NCBI GenBank assembly: GCA_029204225.1
Contig: CM055103.1
Coordinates: 5,888,852-5,952,851, forward strand
Direction: 5' to 3'
Length of the DNA stretch: 64,000 bases
Origin: Diphasiastrum complanatum
Lineage: Eukaryota > Streptophyta > Lycopodiopsida > Lycopodiales > Lycopodiaceae
Shown: positions 46,250 to 59,600 of the stretch, piece by piece
How positions within the stretch are numbered: position 1 is the first letter of the stretch
How the letters are laid out: each line of letters starts with the position of its first letter
Program-made: the position numbers and the translations under genes
The notes under the pieces: model-generated
Told to the model about the DNA's origin: nothing
Databases searched by the model: none
The model's input: the letters and a program-made list of their open reading frames with translations, nothing else

Positions 46250-47632
46250 AAGCTTTATTAACGTCTTTTCCATGCCAAAAGGCGTATAAGACGAAAAGGA
46301 GTACAACATAGGAAATGCAACTCGGACGAAACAATGTCATCAATAGAAAACTACAGTAAAACTGCCGTAAACACTGTTAACTGGGAAATACTATTTAAAT
46401 CCTATGAGGAGGCAGCATAGTTTAGGGAACATGGTATTATGACCATTTACAGATCAACTGAACCCTCCTCATTTCTCTAACTTTACTTCTACCTCTACTC
46501 TCTCTATTCCTTTTTTTATTTCCACGAAGTGCATTGTCCCGTCTTTGTAGATGAGACGTTTGCCTATGTCTTTCGCTCGTTGACAAGCTTTCTTCCGTTC
46601 TTCCACCTGTACGTAGATTAGGTCTTCATCCATGAAAATCTAAGTACCCTTTAATGTGACTCGCTGACGGAGTGCCTCTCGCCTATGTGTTGTTGATGAG
46701 AAGCGGATTACTAGGGTTTCCGCATCCTTTTTGGTACGCCAGGCCTTGTCCAAGCCGGTATCATGATGGTGGAGCATATCCGTTAAAAATTTCTTAGCTT
46801 CGTTGATAGCGTCTTGCGTGTCCGGAAGTCCTCGTACACGAACATTTAGGGCTTTTTGTTCCCGTAATCGAGATTTGTTGAAAGTAGCTGATATGAGTGA
46901 AACGGGAGCTATGTTACCTTTGAGAACATCGGCCCATGTTTTCGTGTGCTGTTGGGGCTGATCCTGGGTGTCCTCTTCGACATCCTGGATGGATGCAATG
47001 GTGGCAGTTTGGATGTCGATTTCCTTTCGAATATTTGCCAAAAATTTGTCTATGCTCTGGATATGGGGTACCTCGGTGGAGTCACGGTATTGAATAATGT
47101 TGGTGATCTGTTGCTCCTGTGTAACGATTTTCGCTTTTAGTTTTGCAATGTGTTCCTCAAGTCGAGCCACTGTTCTTAAGAAAAAATGTATTTCTTGAAA
47201 AAATGTCAAGCCGTTTTCCCATCCTGGAGTCCCTGGAACAGGTGTCTGGGTTGTTAGAGATGCGTAAGCATTGGGGTGGGGAGTGAGGGAAAAGGGATCT
47301 ACTTGTTCCAGTGCAGGTACAGTAGCAGGCGGTGTAGCAGGGGGAACAGCAGGTGCAGGAACGGGGTCAATAGCAGAGGGTGTAGCTGAAACAGTAGGAT
47401 CAGCGGTGGAGGCAGGGTGCGGAACAGTAGGATCAGCGATGGAGGCAGGGCGTGGATCTGCTATGGCAGCAGGGCGCACTGGAGGATGGGGGGAGTTACC
47501 TCCCCCTCGCTTGCGTGGAGCCATGTGGAGATGGAGCGCTCCACGATCAGCCCGCAATCAGACTCAGCCAGCGATCGCAGCACCAATGATAGCAGCCACA
47601 CGCAGCAGCAGTTAGCAGCGCGCGCCATCGCC

Positions 47633-47688
<56 letters not shown>

Positions 47689-50600
47689 AATGTACATGTG
47701 AATCTAACTCCATTGTGCAATGATCTAGGATGAGTATAATGGAGCTATATCTAGCTACAAATATGATGGCATGACATGATCTCATATATCCTACTACTAC
47801 TAAAGAAGGATGTAAGGACGTGTAGCTGTAACGACAACATGAACCTGAGTGGTGTGCCGTCTCTAGTCTGCATGTTAAAAAATGTCATCATTGTTACTAT
47901 TGTTTGTCTCTAGATCTAGAGAGAGAGTGCAGGAGTTCTGGATGGCAATTAATCCACCTGGTACTTGAATCTACAACGTGGAATTATCCTAACGAGCCAG
48001 CTTCCAACCTCTGCTGGGAGATTGGAATTTGATCAAGGAAATGAGATCGTGGGAGAGAAGATTGAAGAGAGTTTTGTATGGGCCATAGGAGATACAACAT
48101 GGGATCATCTGCAGGAGCCGGCTTCGAACCTAGCTTGGATATTGGAGTTTGATTGAAGGAGAAAGACATCGTGGGCTCGTGGAAAAGACTAAAAGAGGGG
48201 GCAAAGGGTTGTTTGAGAAAGAGGTCATCCTAAAAATGAAGAGCTTGTATTTGGATGCATAAAGGGATGGATAAAAACAGGAGATTTCCCACATTCCACT
48301 TCACAAATGTAAGGACAAACTCCACAAGCTTGTTCGCATACAAATTTGGCCCAAGGTCAGCCCTGCCCTGCAACTTCTCAAGAGAATTCTGATCACTAGA
48401 GTCTGGATGGGCAATGTGCACAATAGCTGGCAACAGGTTACACATCAAATTCTGGCCAATGAGGAGAAATAGAAAAAGTGATCAAAATCCTTGTCATAGA
48501 CAGGTTAAAGAATCAAAGAAATGAGCCAGTTCCCCTCTAACATAGTTTCAACAAAAAAGCTTAGGGAGCGATGGAGGAATGAAGGATACAAAATGAACCA
48601 AAAGGAGCAATTCAAGAGGGCAACGATGGCAAGAATTCGTATACTTTCGAGTATGAAACGTGCCTTTTTTTTTTAAAAATTGGTGTCAAACAAGGCTGCC
48701 CCCCATCTCCAACACTATTTGGCATTTACATATATATATTCCAAGAGTGGGTGTTACAAGGGCGTGGTGGATGAGTCGAACTAAAAAACTTTGTCATCAA
48801 ACTTCTTATGGCTAGCACTCCACAAAGCCTCCAACAATACGTAAACACACTTAAAATTTTCTGCAAGTCAGCAACACTACTCAATTTAGATAAATGATAT
48901 TCTTGATTTTCCACTCAAAAAAGCTTCTTGATCCTACATTTAGCTATGATGGAAGTGAGATGAGAATTGTACAAGAACAGAGATATTTTCAAAAATGTAT
49001 ATGGTATCATTCAGGGAGGTTGGTATTCAAATGTCTATGGTATCTTCCAGGCTAGTTGGTTTGCAAATGGGTACCTCATCCCGGATGGAACATCTCAAGC
49101 TGGAATAGACTTTGTATTGTTATTGAGCAGCACCATTATTAACAAAAGTTTAAATAACCAAAATCACAATCCAAAAGCTATCAACAAATTTGCTTACATC
49201 TCCACCTTTTCAATGCAGAGATGTGTGCCATCGTAGCCATACATCTAGGTCAAATTCTTAGAAAAGAAAGTGCTCCTTAATCTGAGGATTGAAGGCTTGC
49301 CAAATTTTTGAAGCTTTGCCTTCATATCTCTTTGCGGCCCACCAAACAAAGCCTTCTTTTCTAAATAAAGTGATGCAAACCATCTGTTTTTTCCTTCAAT
49401 AGTCATCACTGTCAGAATAAACGTCCCAATTCTCTGATCCATGCTAATGTTTAGATTATTGTCATGGTCTTACATATTGTACTTGAGTAATCTCTCTCTT
49501 GACTTTACATAATCTTTATAGTGGAAATGGAAATTTCAGACAACGATGACTTCAATGAAGTAAATTCACCAGTATTACTGGAAGGCTCGACTTAATGCTT
49601 AGTTTCACTTAGCCAAAAAAAAGAAATTCAAGCCATACTCTCATTTTTTTTGCCTTGGAAGTAAAGTGAGATCTACATGTCCCCAAACTCTTGCATTGCA
49701 CTCAAGTTGTGCAAGAGGAAGTGATCAATGGAGACTTCAGCAGTGGAAATTTCCATTAAGTAGACAGAGATAGCAAGATGAACAAAACTTGGTTCATGAC
49801 ATACAAGTCTTCTCTAAAGTTACTGAGCCAGAATCCTAGTGAAACCTAGCCATCGATGGCACTGACAGCTAGACCAGTTTACGATCCACAACCCTATCTC
49901 AGTTCCTTGTCCAGAAAAAGATATTTTCCAACAAGACAGTCTGTGGGAAAGATAATAGGCTAATACCAACAACAGTCGATATATGGTGTAGACAAATATC
50001 AACAACAGTGGAAATATGGTGTAGACAAATATCAACAACAGTGGACATATGGTGTAGACCAATATCAAAAACACGCTGTCGGTGAAAAGTTCTACTCAGG
50101 ATACCCTATTCATCCTTCCACTTTACTTAATCTTTTACTATGAACCCTTTAACAACTTCATCTAATCTTTGCGAGCGGATGGCTATACGCAAAAATATCT
50201 TGCCTGTTCGCCATTCAGAAAACAATAAAAAATTTCTGTGTAAAACATGGAAAATGCAAGTCCAGGGTCCACTAATATTATAGGTGATAAGTGAATGATC
50301 GTAAAGCAAAACAAGATGAGCTTTTTGAAGCCAATTGACACCAAGTTTTATTGTCTGCTGTAAATCTTACATGTGAAGGTACCTTTGAACTCCAATCTTA
50401 AGTATACAAAAGCTACAAAACAATATGCCATTTAACAATTTTTCCAGTCCCAAACTCCAAAATAAGCAAAACTTTACAAAGCATGTGTGGAAAAAGAATG
50501 ATTTCATTAGGTCAAAAGACTATATATAGAAACCTGATTCAATAGATCTGCTTCTGTTGGGTAAGGTGACCATTCTGTAATAATTTCCAAATTGTCTTGC

Positions 50601-53600
50601 CATTCCTTATCTGAAAGTCTCAGTAACTTCTGAATTCCAAATGGCGTGATATCATAGTCAACCTGTAACATGTCAGAAGAAAATTCATGATAATATGTGG
50701 GATAAAGAGCAATGAGCTAGATTATAGAGTCTTGGAACGTGAATAATTCATGAGCAGAATTTCTGTCATTGATTTATCAAAATGTCAAAACCAGAATATA
50801 GAGTAACTAAGCCTGAAGGACTATTTGTTTGATCACAATAGGATCAAAATATTCTGGCCTACCTATGTCCCTAAATAACTGACTCCATTTACCCCATCCC
50901 CCTCCTTTGGGCCAACATTTCAGCTCCTCCTCCTTCGTGTAAGGATTACATATTCCTCCTCTCCTCAGACAGCTCTCTTAGATACTCACCTTATGTAATT
51001 TAACAAAACCTGCAGGCAGCCATTTCTCTCTCTCTCTCCATAAAAAAAAGGCTCTCCACTGTTTTCTTTATTCCCTTTTGTATCCAGTCTGTTGACTAAA
51101 CCTTCCAGTACCTCCGTCCTCCCGACACTCGTGACTCCACTTCAACTTGTTGCAGGTCTATCTTGTTGGTACTCCTTAGTATATCACATCCAAGAGCCTG
51201 TCCATTTTGAAACTTGAAAGACACCATCAAAAACAAAAGGATTACCAAAGGGAGTTAACAGATTGTGCAACCAGAGACACTCCACAAGGCATGATAAACT
51301 GTGAAGAAGTGTAACATTATTTTAGAGTCCCTGGTACCTACTTTGTGAATGGAGATTGCTCTTTGTTTCCAAAGGAGCGTGTAGAAGTAGAAACTCAGAA
51401 GAACTCGCTTGTGATTGGCATTGGAGGTCGAAACTCGTGAGAAGGTTGGTCAAGCGGAGTATACTTGGGAGGACAGTCCAGGTTCCTCAGGCTCATAATA
51501 AACCTTTAAGAGTCTGTCAAACTCCTCACTGGTGGACTTCGATGATTGTACCAACATCTACTCTTCTACAACAACCAATGATATCTTGTATACTTCTTAT
51601 TCAGCACAACTTAATCAAAAGGCATGAAAAGGAACACTCATTTATCTGAGTTTGAGGCAATCATCACTGAGACACAACTTGCAGAAGTTTAAAGATTCTG
51701 ATCTGTTACGCATGACAGTGAAATTGTCCCACAAGGATCTAGGACAATACATTTTTTTCATTTATCTCTGTTCCCATTTCAACCATTACTTGAGTTGCAC
51801 GCTCCATAGCGTCTTATCCCCGATAATTTGTACATAACAAAATGACATTTTCCATTAAAGCATTCCACCATCATCCTTGCTTGATCTCCGACTGATGAAC
51901 TTGGAATTATCCCATAAACAAGTCTCTCCAACTTCTTGTATGTTGCACTGAAAACAGGATCGCTGGACAGCAAGCTATGTTTTTTCTCAGAATTTTTGCT
52001 ACAAGAATTTTCTACAGTATCTAGATTTTAAATTACATGTCATATGATGTGTACCGGTTCCCCATTTCCCATATCCCGTTTCTCGTTTCCCGTTTCCTGA
52101 GTGCGTTTCCTGGGTGGGAAACGTTTCCCAAAATTATGATGCATAATGTCAAACAATCTATTTTGGTTGCACCTACCTATAAGAAAAAAAACGGCCCGTC
52201 CAACAAGACATCTTCATCAGCTGACTAAATTTATCAGCTTGCAGTTTATCAGCCTTAGTTTGTTAGAATGAGTTTACTTGAAAAGCGGCACTTTTGATCT
52301 TGATAATACATTTTTAAGGTCCAGTTGGACTAGAACCAGAAATTACAAAGCTTTTTGTGGTGTATATCTGGGGTCGCTAATAACTTGCAAGACATAAGAC
52401 CCATTTTCTAGCACTAGATAGTTATAATCATTGTCTTGATAACTCACATTGTCACCAATGACCATCACTTCCCTGTTGGTTGTGTGTTTCCCTTGAGAGA
52501 AACCTCTTCAGCCATCATGAATCGTTTGGGATTTCGGTTCTCTTGATTTTACAATTTAGCGATCAGCAAAATCTAAAAGTCTGTCCTATCAGACCACACC
52601 TTGGAACACTACTTGCCTTCATCTAGACTTGATGGTATATTGGTTATCACAATCCATACAATGTCAGGACTCAGAGATCCCGTGTGAAACTTATGCCATA
52701 AGTAATCTTCTGGTGGAAGACGCCAAAAGTGCTTCCTGTTATATTCTACTTTGAACTCAACTTTCAACTCATAGCTAACTCATAGAAGGCCAACAACCAG
52801 GATTCACTCCTTCCCAGGTGACAAATATATCAGTGGTTCAGGGCCCAGGCAGTGTTCAGAATCAGGGTTTCGGGAAAGAATAAGCCAGGAAATAACTCTC
52901 AGGATGAATCAATCCAAGAAATTCATGCAAGCAATGCTTTCCTTCACACCTAGATGTGTTGTGTGCTCTTAACCTATGCCACAAATCCCACCAGTTTATT
53001 CGGTCATTTGAGAAGGGCTCATTGTACTTTCAATATTATCCAAACTACCACTGAAGGTCTCAAGAAAAACAATATATGATATAAAAATTGAGCAAGAATA
53101 TCAATTGCTCTTACACAAAACGATCATATGATGGGTTGTAAATGGTTTTCATGCATCATTTTTTATGATATCTTGATTCACAAAACTAAAAGATCTACCA
53201 GCAGTCAAATCTTTATGGGCCTGTAAATTTCTGATTATCAATTTTCATGGGTTACCGGGCAGGTAAATTCTGTGGAGACACTTGCATCTAAAATTTATTT
53301 TTATTTTAGCTCAAAAAACTTCAAAAAAACTTTTACTCATGAAGTAAGTTCCATGGGTTGCATTTGAAAGTTAACAGTATTTTCAGTTTAAGCAATGAAC
53401 ACTTGCTGATGGCTGACGTCTTCCACCCAGAAAGGGGATGCATGCAATATAATCCGAGATGGCTTTTATTCTCATCCTGAGCTCGTCGGCCCCCATCTGA
53501 AAACACAAAGCTTCAGTCCATCCTGAAGATGTGAAACAAAGCCTAAGGAGATGAACAGACCCCTGCTAATGTGTTTTGTTAAGGTAGAATACAGTCAACA

Positions 53601-56600
53601 GACAGAATAGACAGGATATGGTTTTTTTTTCTTTGTAAAAAAATACTTATTTTTTAACTTTTTTGGGGGCCCCGTTCCGGAACGGAACCCGTTCCTGAAC
53701 GGGCAACTAAGGTTGAGACTATGCCGAACTTCCTAGTTGTGGCCTTAATTCTTCCAAATTCTTGCAAAGGAGAATATCATGCCAGTATTCATGACTTGCT
53801 CTTCTTTCTTGGCACATCAAATAGTTTGTGAGCACATTTCAACCTTACAATTGGGAACAATACTAGAGCAAGTATGACAAATCAGAACCTATAATAGACC
53901 AAGTAAAATCCCATATGAATCAGCAAAATGTGGATAGTTCATAGTCTTTAGACTGAAATAAACACGAAAACGCTAAACTAAAAATTGAAATGAGTATATT
54001 GTTTATTGACGTATTAGGCATGGATCTTCCGTTGGGCTGTCAACCATTAACCTCATGGAAAGGCCACTGCAATTTCCCAATAGGGCCAACTCCCTTCCGC
54101 AGCTGAAATTTTTTAGGGGCCACAAGGCTTCTTTATGAACTTCAAGAACCATAAAAGGCAAAATGAGGCTATAACGCTTTCATGACAGCATGAATTTGGC
54201 TGTAAATCTATCGACCATAAGTTGGCTGTAAATCAGCTGAATCAGTCCAAATTTTGTCAGGCGTAAAAACGGCAAAGACACGACGGGGCTTCATAGAAAG
54301 AGTCAAACCAAATTTCCTGACACTTCTTTTCTTTGTAGAGTTTAATCGTCTACAAAATCACCTTAACGACATGATATAGGAAGCGAATTGAACCAAACAA
54401 TCTTTTGTATAACTGACATTTAGTACTACTATGAGAAGTATGATTGTTTATTTGATGATAAACAAGCAACAAACTGTTTGAACTTAGGGGCCTTTCATGG
54501 ATTACATTATATTACATAAACAACAGCTTCAGAATAGAGAAACTGAGCCCTCTGAAGATGACATAGGAGAAATTACAGGAAATTAGCCACAAAATCCAAT
54601 TCATCATACCAACAAATTTTCAAACAACATAAAATCTGCTAAATAACGTCAACAGAATCCCTTTAACTGATTAGCTTACGTTTCGCTTATTTCAGAAAGC
54701 CATACCATTAGCAGATTAGATAGCTCATGATGAAACCTTAACAATACAAAGAAAACAAAGTGTTAGAGTCGTACCATTGGGACAATGATGTCTTCGCATC
54801 CCTTGCTTCGTAAAAAAGTGTACGACAGAAGTCCAACACTTTGACAGGGACTGAAACAATGTGAGGACGTTCCTTGGTCAAAATTTGCAAGTATTGCGCA
54901 TTAGCTACTGCTACATGCCACTCTCTTCTACAAGAGTTATTTGGAACAAACAAAATGAACTTCAAGAAAATATCAAGCTTTTCCTTTCAATCGAAAGGAT
55001 GCGACATGTGTTAAAAGCCAATCCTTAAATCAAGCACCAGTTACAATGTAGCTAACATTATCTTTTCCGGTGATCTGTATAAGGCACATAAATCTATTTG
55101 TAAAGACCACGTTTCGATTTGTGCTTTGACAATATTTGTTCTGATATAATTCCTGATAATCAATCTGGATAATACGAAAAGTAACAAAATGGTCTGTCCT
55201 TGCAAGACCAAGTTCTAACTGCGCCAAACCCAAAAATAAACGTTAAACAAATTTGGGAGCTGCATCTCTGCCTCCAAATGAACCTACCTAGTGGCATCAC
55301 TCCACACCTAGAAGATTACCATCCTCATCATCATCCCCATCTAAAGATGCAATCAATGAAAAATGTTCAATAAGCGCCCACCTATAGAGACACTACCATC
55401 GCACTAGAGCTATATAGAGTCAAACACACTCAAGTCTCCAGCCTAGATACTCGTCCTGACCTGACCACCAGTGGAAGAGCTCTTCATTCTCCATGAGAGA
55501 ATGAATGCCAAGCTCATGGAGATCCACCTCTATATACATAGTCCAGGCGGGTCATCTCCCTCCATAGGAGCCACGCATGACCAACGACACGCGGCAGTTG
55601 TGCACACTGACGTGGGTCCATAACAACGAGTCACCACGCGCCAAATAGACATTGACACGTGGCACCCAAAAGACCTATAGCTCCAGATCAGCGTTCCATC
55701 CCATTACTGAGACCGTCACCTCAAGTTTCCTGTTGCGTGCCCTTATGGGTACGTAACATTCCCTCCCCCTTTAAGAGTCTCCTCCTAAAGGAAGCAAACC
55801 AAGGAAGTTCAGTCTTAAATAGTCCTCTCTCTCCCAAGTGTCCTCATCATCTGACTTGCCTTTCCAACAAGAAATTCAAAAACCAAACGGTTTCTCAATT
55901 GGTGACGACGAACGTCAACAACTTTTTCAGGTACGTTTGGAACAAAGGTAGACAGATCCTCTAACTCAACTAGTTCACCTTCCGGAATTAGGGAATCCTT
56001 CCTACTAAGTCGTTCCTTTAGACGACTTACATGGAAAACAGGATGAACCCCAACCCCAATCGGAAGATCTACCTGATAAGCGACCGGGTTGATTTTCTTT
56101 ACAACCTTATAAGGTCCGCTATATTGAGGAGATAGCTTATGGCATTTTCCCGTCCAAAGTACCTTCGAATCCTTAGGGATTTTAAGATACACCCAGGTTC
56201 CGACCTCAATATCTCGAGGTGAGCGACCGCGATTAGAAAACTGAGCTCTATCCTAAGCGGTTTTCATGCTTTCCTTGGCCACTAGCAGCATTTCTTGCAT
56301 ATCTTGCAGGAAATCTACTGCAGCTTGCACCCTGAGACCTTTGAGTCCGACCGAAACTGGGGAGCGCGGCTGAAAGCCATACATCAGCATAAAAGGATTG
56401 AATCCGGTGGCAGAATGCTTGGCACTATTGTGCGCGAACTCAACCCAAGGGAGATACTTTTCCCAATCAGACTGCCATCAAGAAGTCACATCAGAGGAGG
56501 AAGAAATAAATTGATGTACTTTTTGCTGCATTACTAGTATAGGAGTCTAGAGGCGGTTAGTACATAAAAACTTCAGTGATTTGGGAGGAGTCTTTTCTGA

Positions 56601-59600
56601 TTTATTACACCGCGAGCAACATATGCTCTAAGCATATCTTCCAACGTTTGGTTGACACGTTCTGTCTGCCCATCAGATTCTGGGTGATCCGAAGAACTAA
56701 GACTAAGGGTTGTTTCAAGTTTGTCAAAAACTGCTTGCCAAAACTTGCCAGTGAACTTGGAGTCACGATCACTAACAATATCATTCGGCAAACCATACAA
56801 TCTGAACAACTTTTCAACAAAAAGCTGGGCTAGTTCAGATGCCTTGACATTTAATTTAGTTGGTATAAATTGCGCCATCTTGGTTAGCCTGTCAACCACC
56901 ACCCAAACGGCATCGTGATCACACCCAAATGGCATCGTGATCACTCCGGGTTTTAGGGAGTCCAACCACAAAATCCATTGAAATACTTTCCCATTTCTTA
57001 CTGGGAATTTCCAAGGGATGTAGAAGACCCGGAACTTTGAGTCTTTCTGCTTTGTTTTGCTGGCATTGTTCACAACTTTGAACGTATGCCTCCACATGAC
57101 CTTTCATCTTAGGGCAGAAGAAATTCTGCCTAACAAGGTCAAGTGTCCTCTTCTGTATGCATGGGTGACCAGCACAAGGGTTGTCATGACACTGCTGCAA
57201 GATTTGGGCCCGCAAGTCCTCCCTATCCGGCACATAAACTTTTCCCTTCCGGAAAAGCAAGCCATTCCTTATGGAATAGTCTTCAAGTATCTTATCATTT
57301 CGGGATTGCTTGGGATTCTGCATCCCAAGGTCATCACTAGATCTAGAATTTCCTGTCAAGACATCTAGCCAGATGCGACCACAAAACCTATCGGTTCGAC
57401 AAAGATCCCGTAGTGAAAGATACAAATCATATTGGATCTCAGCAAAGCATAACTGATTAATCTCTCCAATCCGACTCAATCTTGCATCAATTCAGCCCAT
57501 CGAGCTTTTCTACCCCGAAGATCATGTTGATTACAAAAATACTTAAGAGGCTGGTGATAAATATACACTACAAACTTACTACCATACAAGTAGTGTCTCC
57601 AGGTTTTAAGTGCATGGATTACAGCAAACAATTCCTTTTCCTGCGTAGTATAACGCAACTGAGGACCAGTGAATTTTTTGCTTTCAAATGCTAGTGGCCT
57701 ATCCATTTTGTAATAGAATCGCTCCAACTGCAACATCACTTGCATCCGTTCTCACGACGTAAGGTAAATCTAGATTTGCAATTTGTAACATGGGAGCTGA
57801 AACAGTCATTGTTTTAAGTTTCTCAAAATAGTGATTCAATTCCTCATTCCAAACAACAGGCGGACTAGGTTGATTCCTCTTTTTCTTTTTATTAACAAAC
57901 CCTTTTCTCGGATTATTAAGTGGTGGCAAGGCAGTTCGACGTACCTTTACGATACTTAATGTCGAACACAAACTCCTGAATGAGTTCCGACCATCTAGCC
58001 TTATGGCCACAAAGGTCCTTGGCATCACAAATATACTTAAGGGATTGGTGATCAGTCATTACCGTAAATCTGGCACCATAAAGATAATGCCTCTAGATTT
58101 TTAACGCGTGAATGACCGCAAAAAGCTCCTTCTCATAGGTAGAACACCTAGTCTGAGCAGGATCCAGCTTCTTGCTTTCAAAAGCAACTGGTCTACCGTC
58201 CTGATAAAGGACCGCTCCTACAGCAAAGTCTCTAGCATCCGTATCAACCAAAAAGGGTCGGTTAGGATCGACAATGTGTAAAATTGGAGCCGTAGAAACA
58301 CAGTGCTTGAGAGTCTCAAAACTCTCGTTCATTTCATTAGTCCATGTTATCAATGGACTTTTTCTACGGCTACAGTGTTTCTTCACCCCCTTAAGAACGT
58401 TCGTCAAGGGCGATGCTATTAAGGCATAGTCCAAAATGAACCTGTGAAGCCCAAAAAGGATTTCACATCACGAATTGTCAAAGGTCTCGGCCATTCTCGT
58501 ACCTTACGGACTTTGTCATAATCGATTTCAAGACCTTTATCCGATATGACATGGCCCAGGTATTTGAGTTTAGTCTGGAAGAACTCACATTTCGACTCCT
58601 TAGCATAGAGCTTTTCTTGCCTTAGAAGATCCAAGACAATACGAAGATGCTCCTCAAGGGTCCGCCTATAAATTGATATGTCGTCCAAATACACCACCAC
58701 AAACTTTCCCAGATATGGACGAAGAATATCGTTCATCATCTGCAGAAAGTGGCAGGCGCATTCGTGAGTCCAAAAGGTAACACTAAAAACTCATAATGGC
58801 CATACCTGGATCGAAATCCAGTCTTAGGAACATCTTCGTTCCTAATCCTGATCTGATGGTGACCTAATATAAGATCAATCTTGGAGAAATACTTAGCCCC
58901 ATTCAGACGATCCATAAGATCATCCATCCTAGGTAAGGGATATATGTTCTTGATGGTTAAATCATTTAACTTTTTAAAGTCACCACACAAACGTGTGCCG
59001 CCATCCTTTTTACTAACTAAAAGGATTGGTGCTCCCCAAGGGGACTTACTAGGCCGAATATGGCCCATCCTAAGGAGTTCTTGTAACTGCTTAGAAATTT
59101 CATCCTCTTCCTTGATGCTAATCCTGTATGGTAAAAGAGATATAGGTTGGCTTCCAGTAAGCAACTCTATATGATGTTCAACACTCCTTTGGGGAGGTAG
59201 GCCATCAAGGAGTTTATCAGGAAAAACATCGCTATACTCTTGCCTAAGTTTGTTAAATATTATTCCTTCAGGTGAGTTAACACTTAAGGGATTATTTACA
59301 GGCACATTCAAAGGCAAATGCGATAAATCAATACTTAGACTCTGGACTGCATGGTCATCCACATAAATTTCATCTTTCAAAAAACAAAGATAAACTTTAT
59401 TACCAGAATCTTTCAAATATTCAACAACTTCTAAAGCAGAAACCAAAGGATCAAAAGGCCTATTTACATCGCCTTTTAGCTCAACCAACGAGCCCTTATG
59501 CAAACAGGAAATACTATGCATAACATAATCCTTTCTTAAAGACTCGTTTTTAAAATAGAACCATTCTTTTCCTAAGATTATGTCTATGCTATCCAAGTTC

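Noticed and set aside
46065-46343. 92-codon minus ORF across the (CT)n tract
   Set aside because: It spans the LINE 3' tail and the start of the neighbouring endonuclease piece, so it is a chance frame across two fragments.
50870-50960. Minus-strand stretch [20 protein letters not shown] as a captured exon
   Set aside because: Neighbouring codons contain stops and no homologue could be named; left as intron sequence.
51356-51973. Short ORFs (51356-51649 plus, 51779-51973 minus) as gene fragments
   Set aside because: Protein-like in places but no family was recognised and no splice logic connects them.
55030-55440. Full-length 3' LTR of gypsy 5 extending left of 55441
   Set aside because: Beyond GCCTAGATACTCG the left sequence no longer aligns with the right LTR, so the LTR is treated as truncated.
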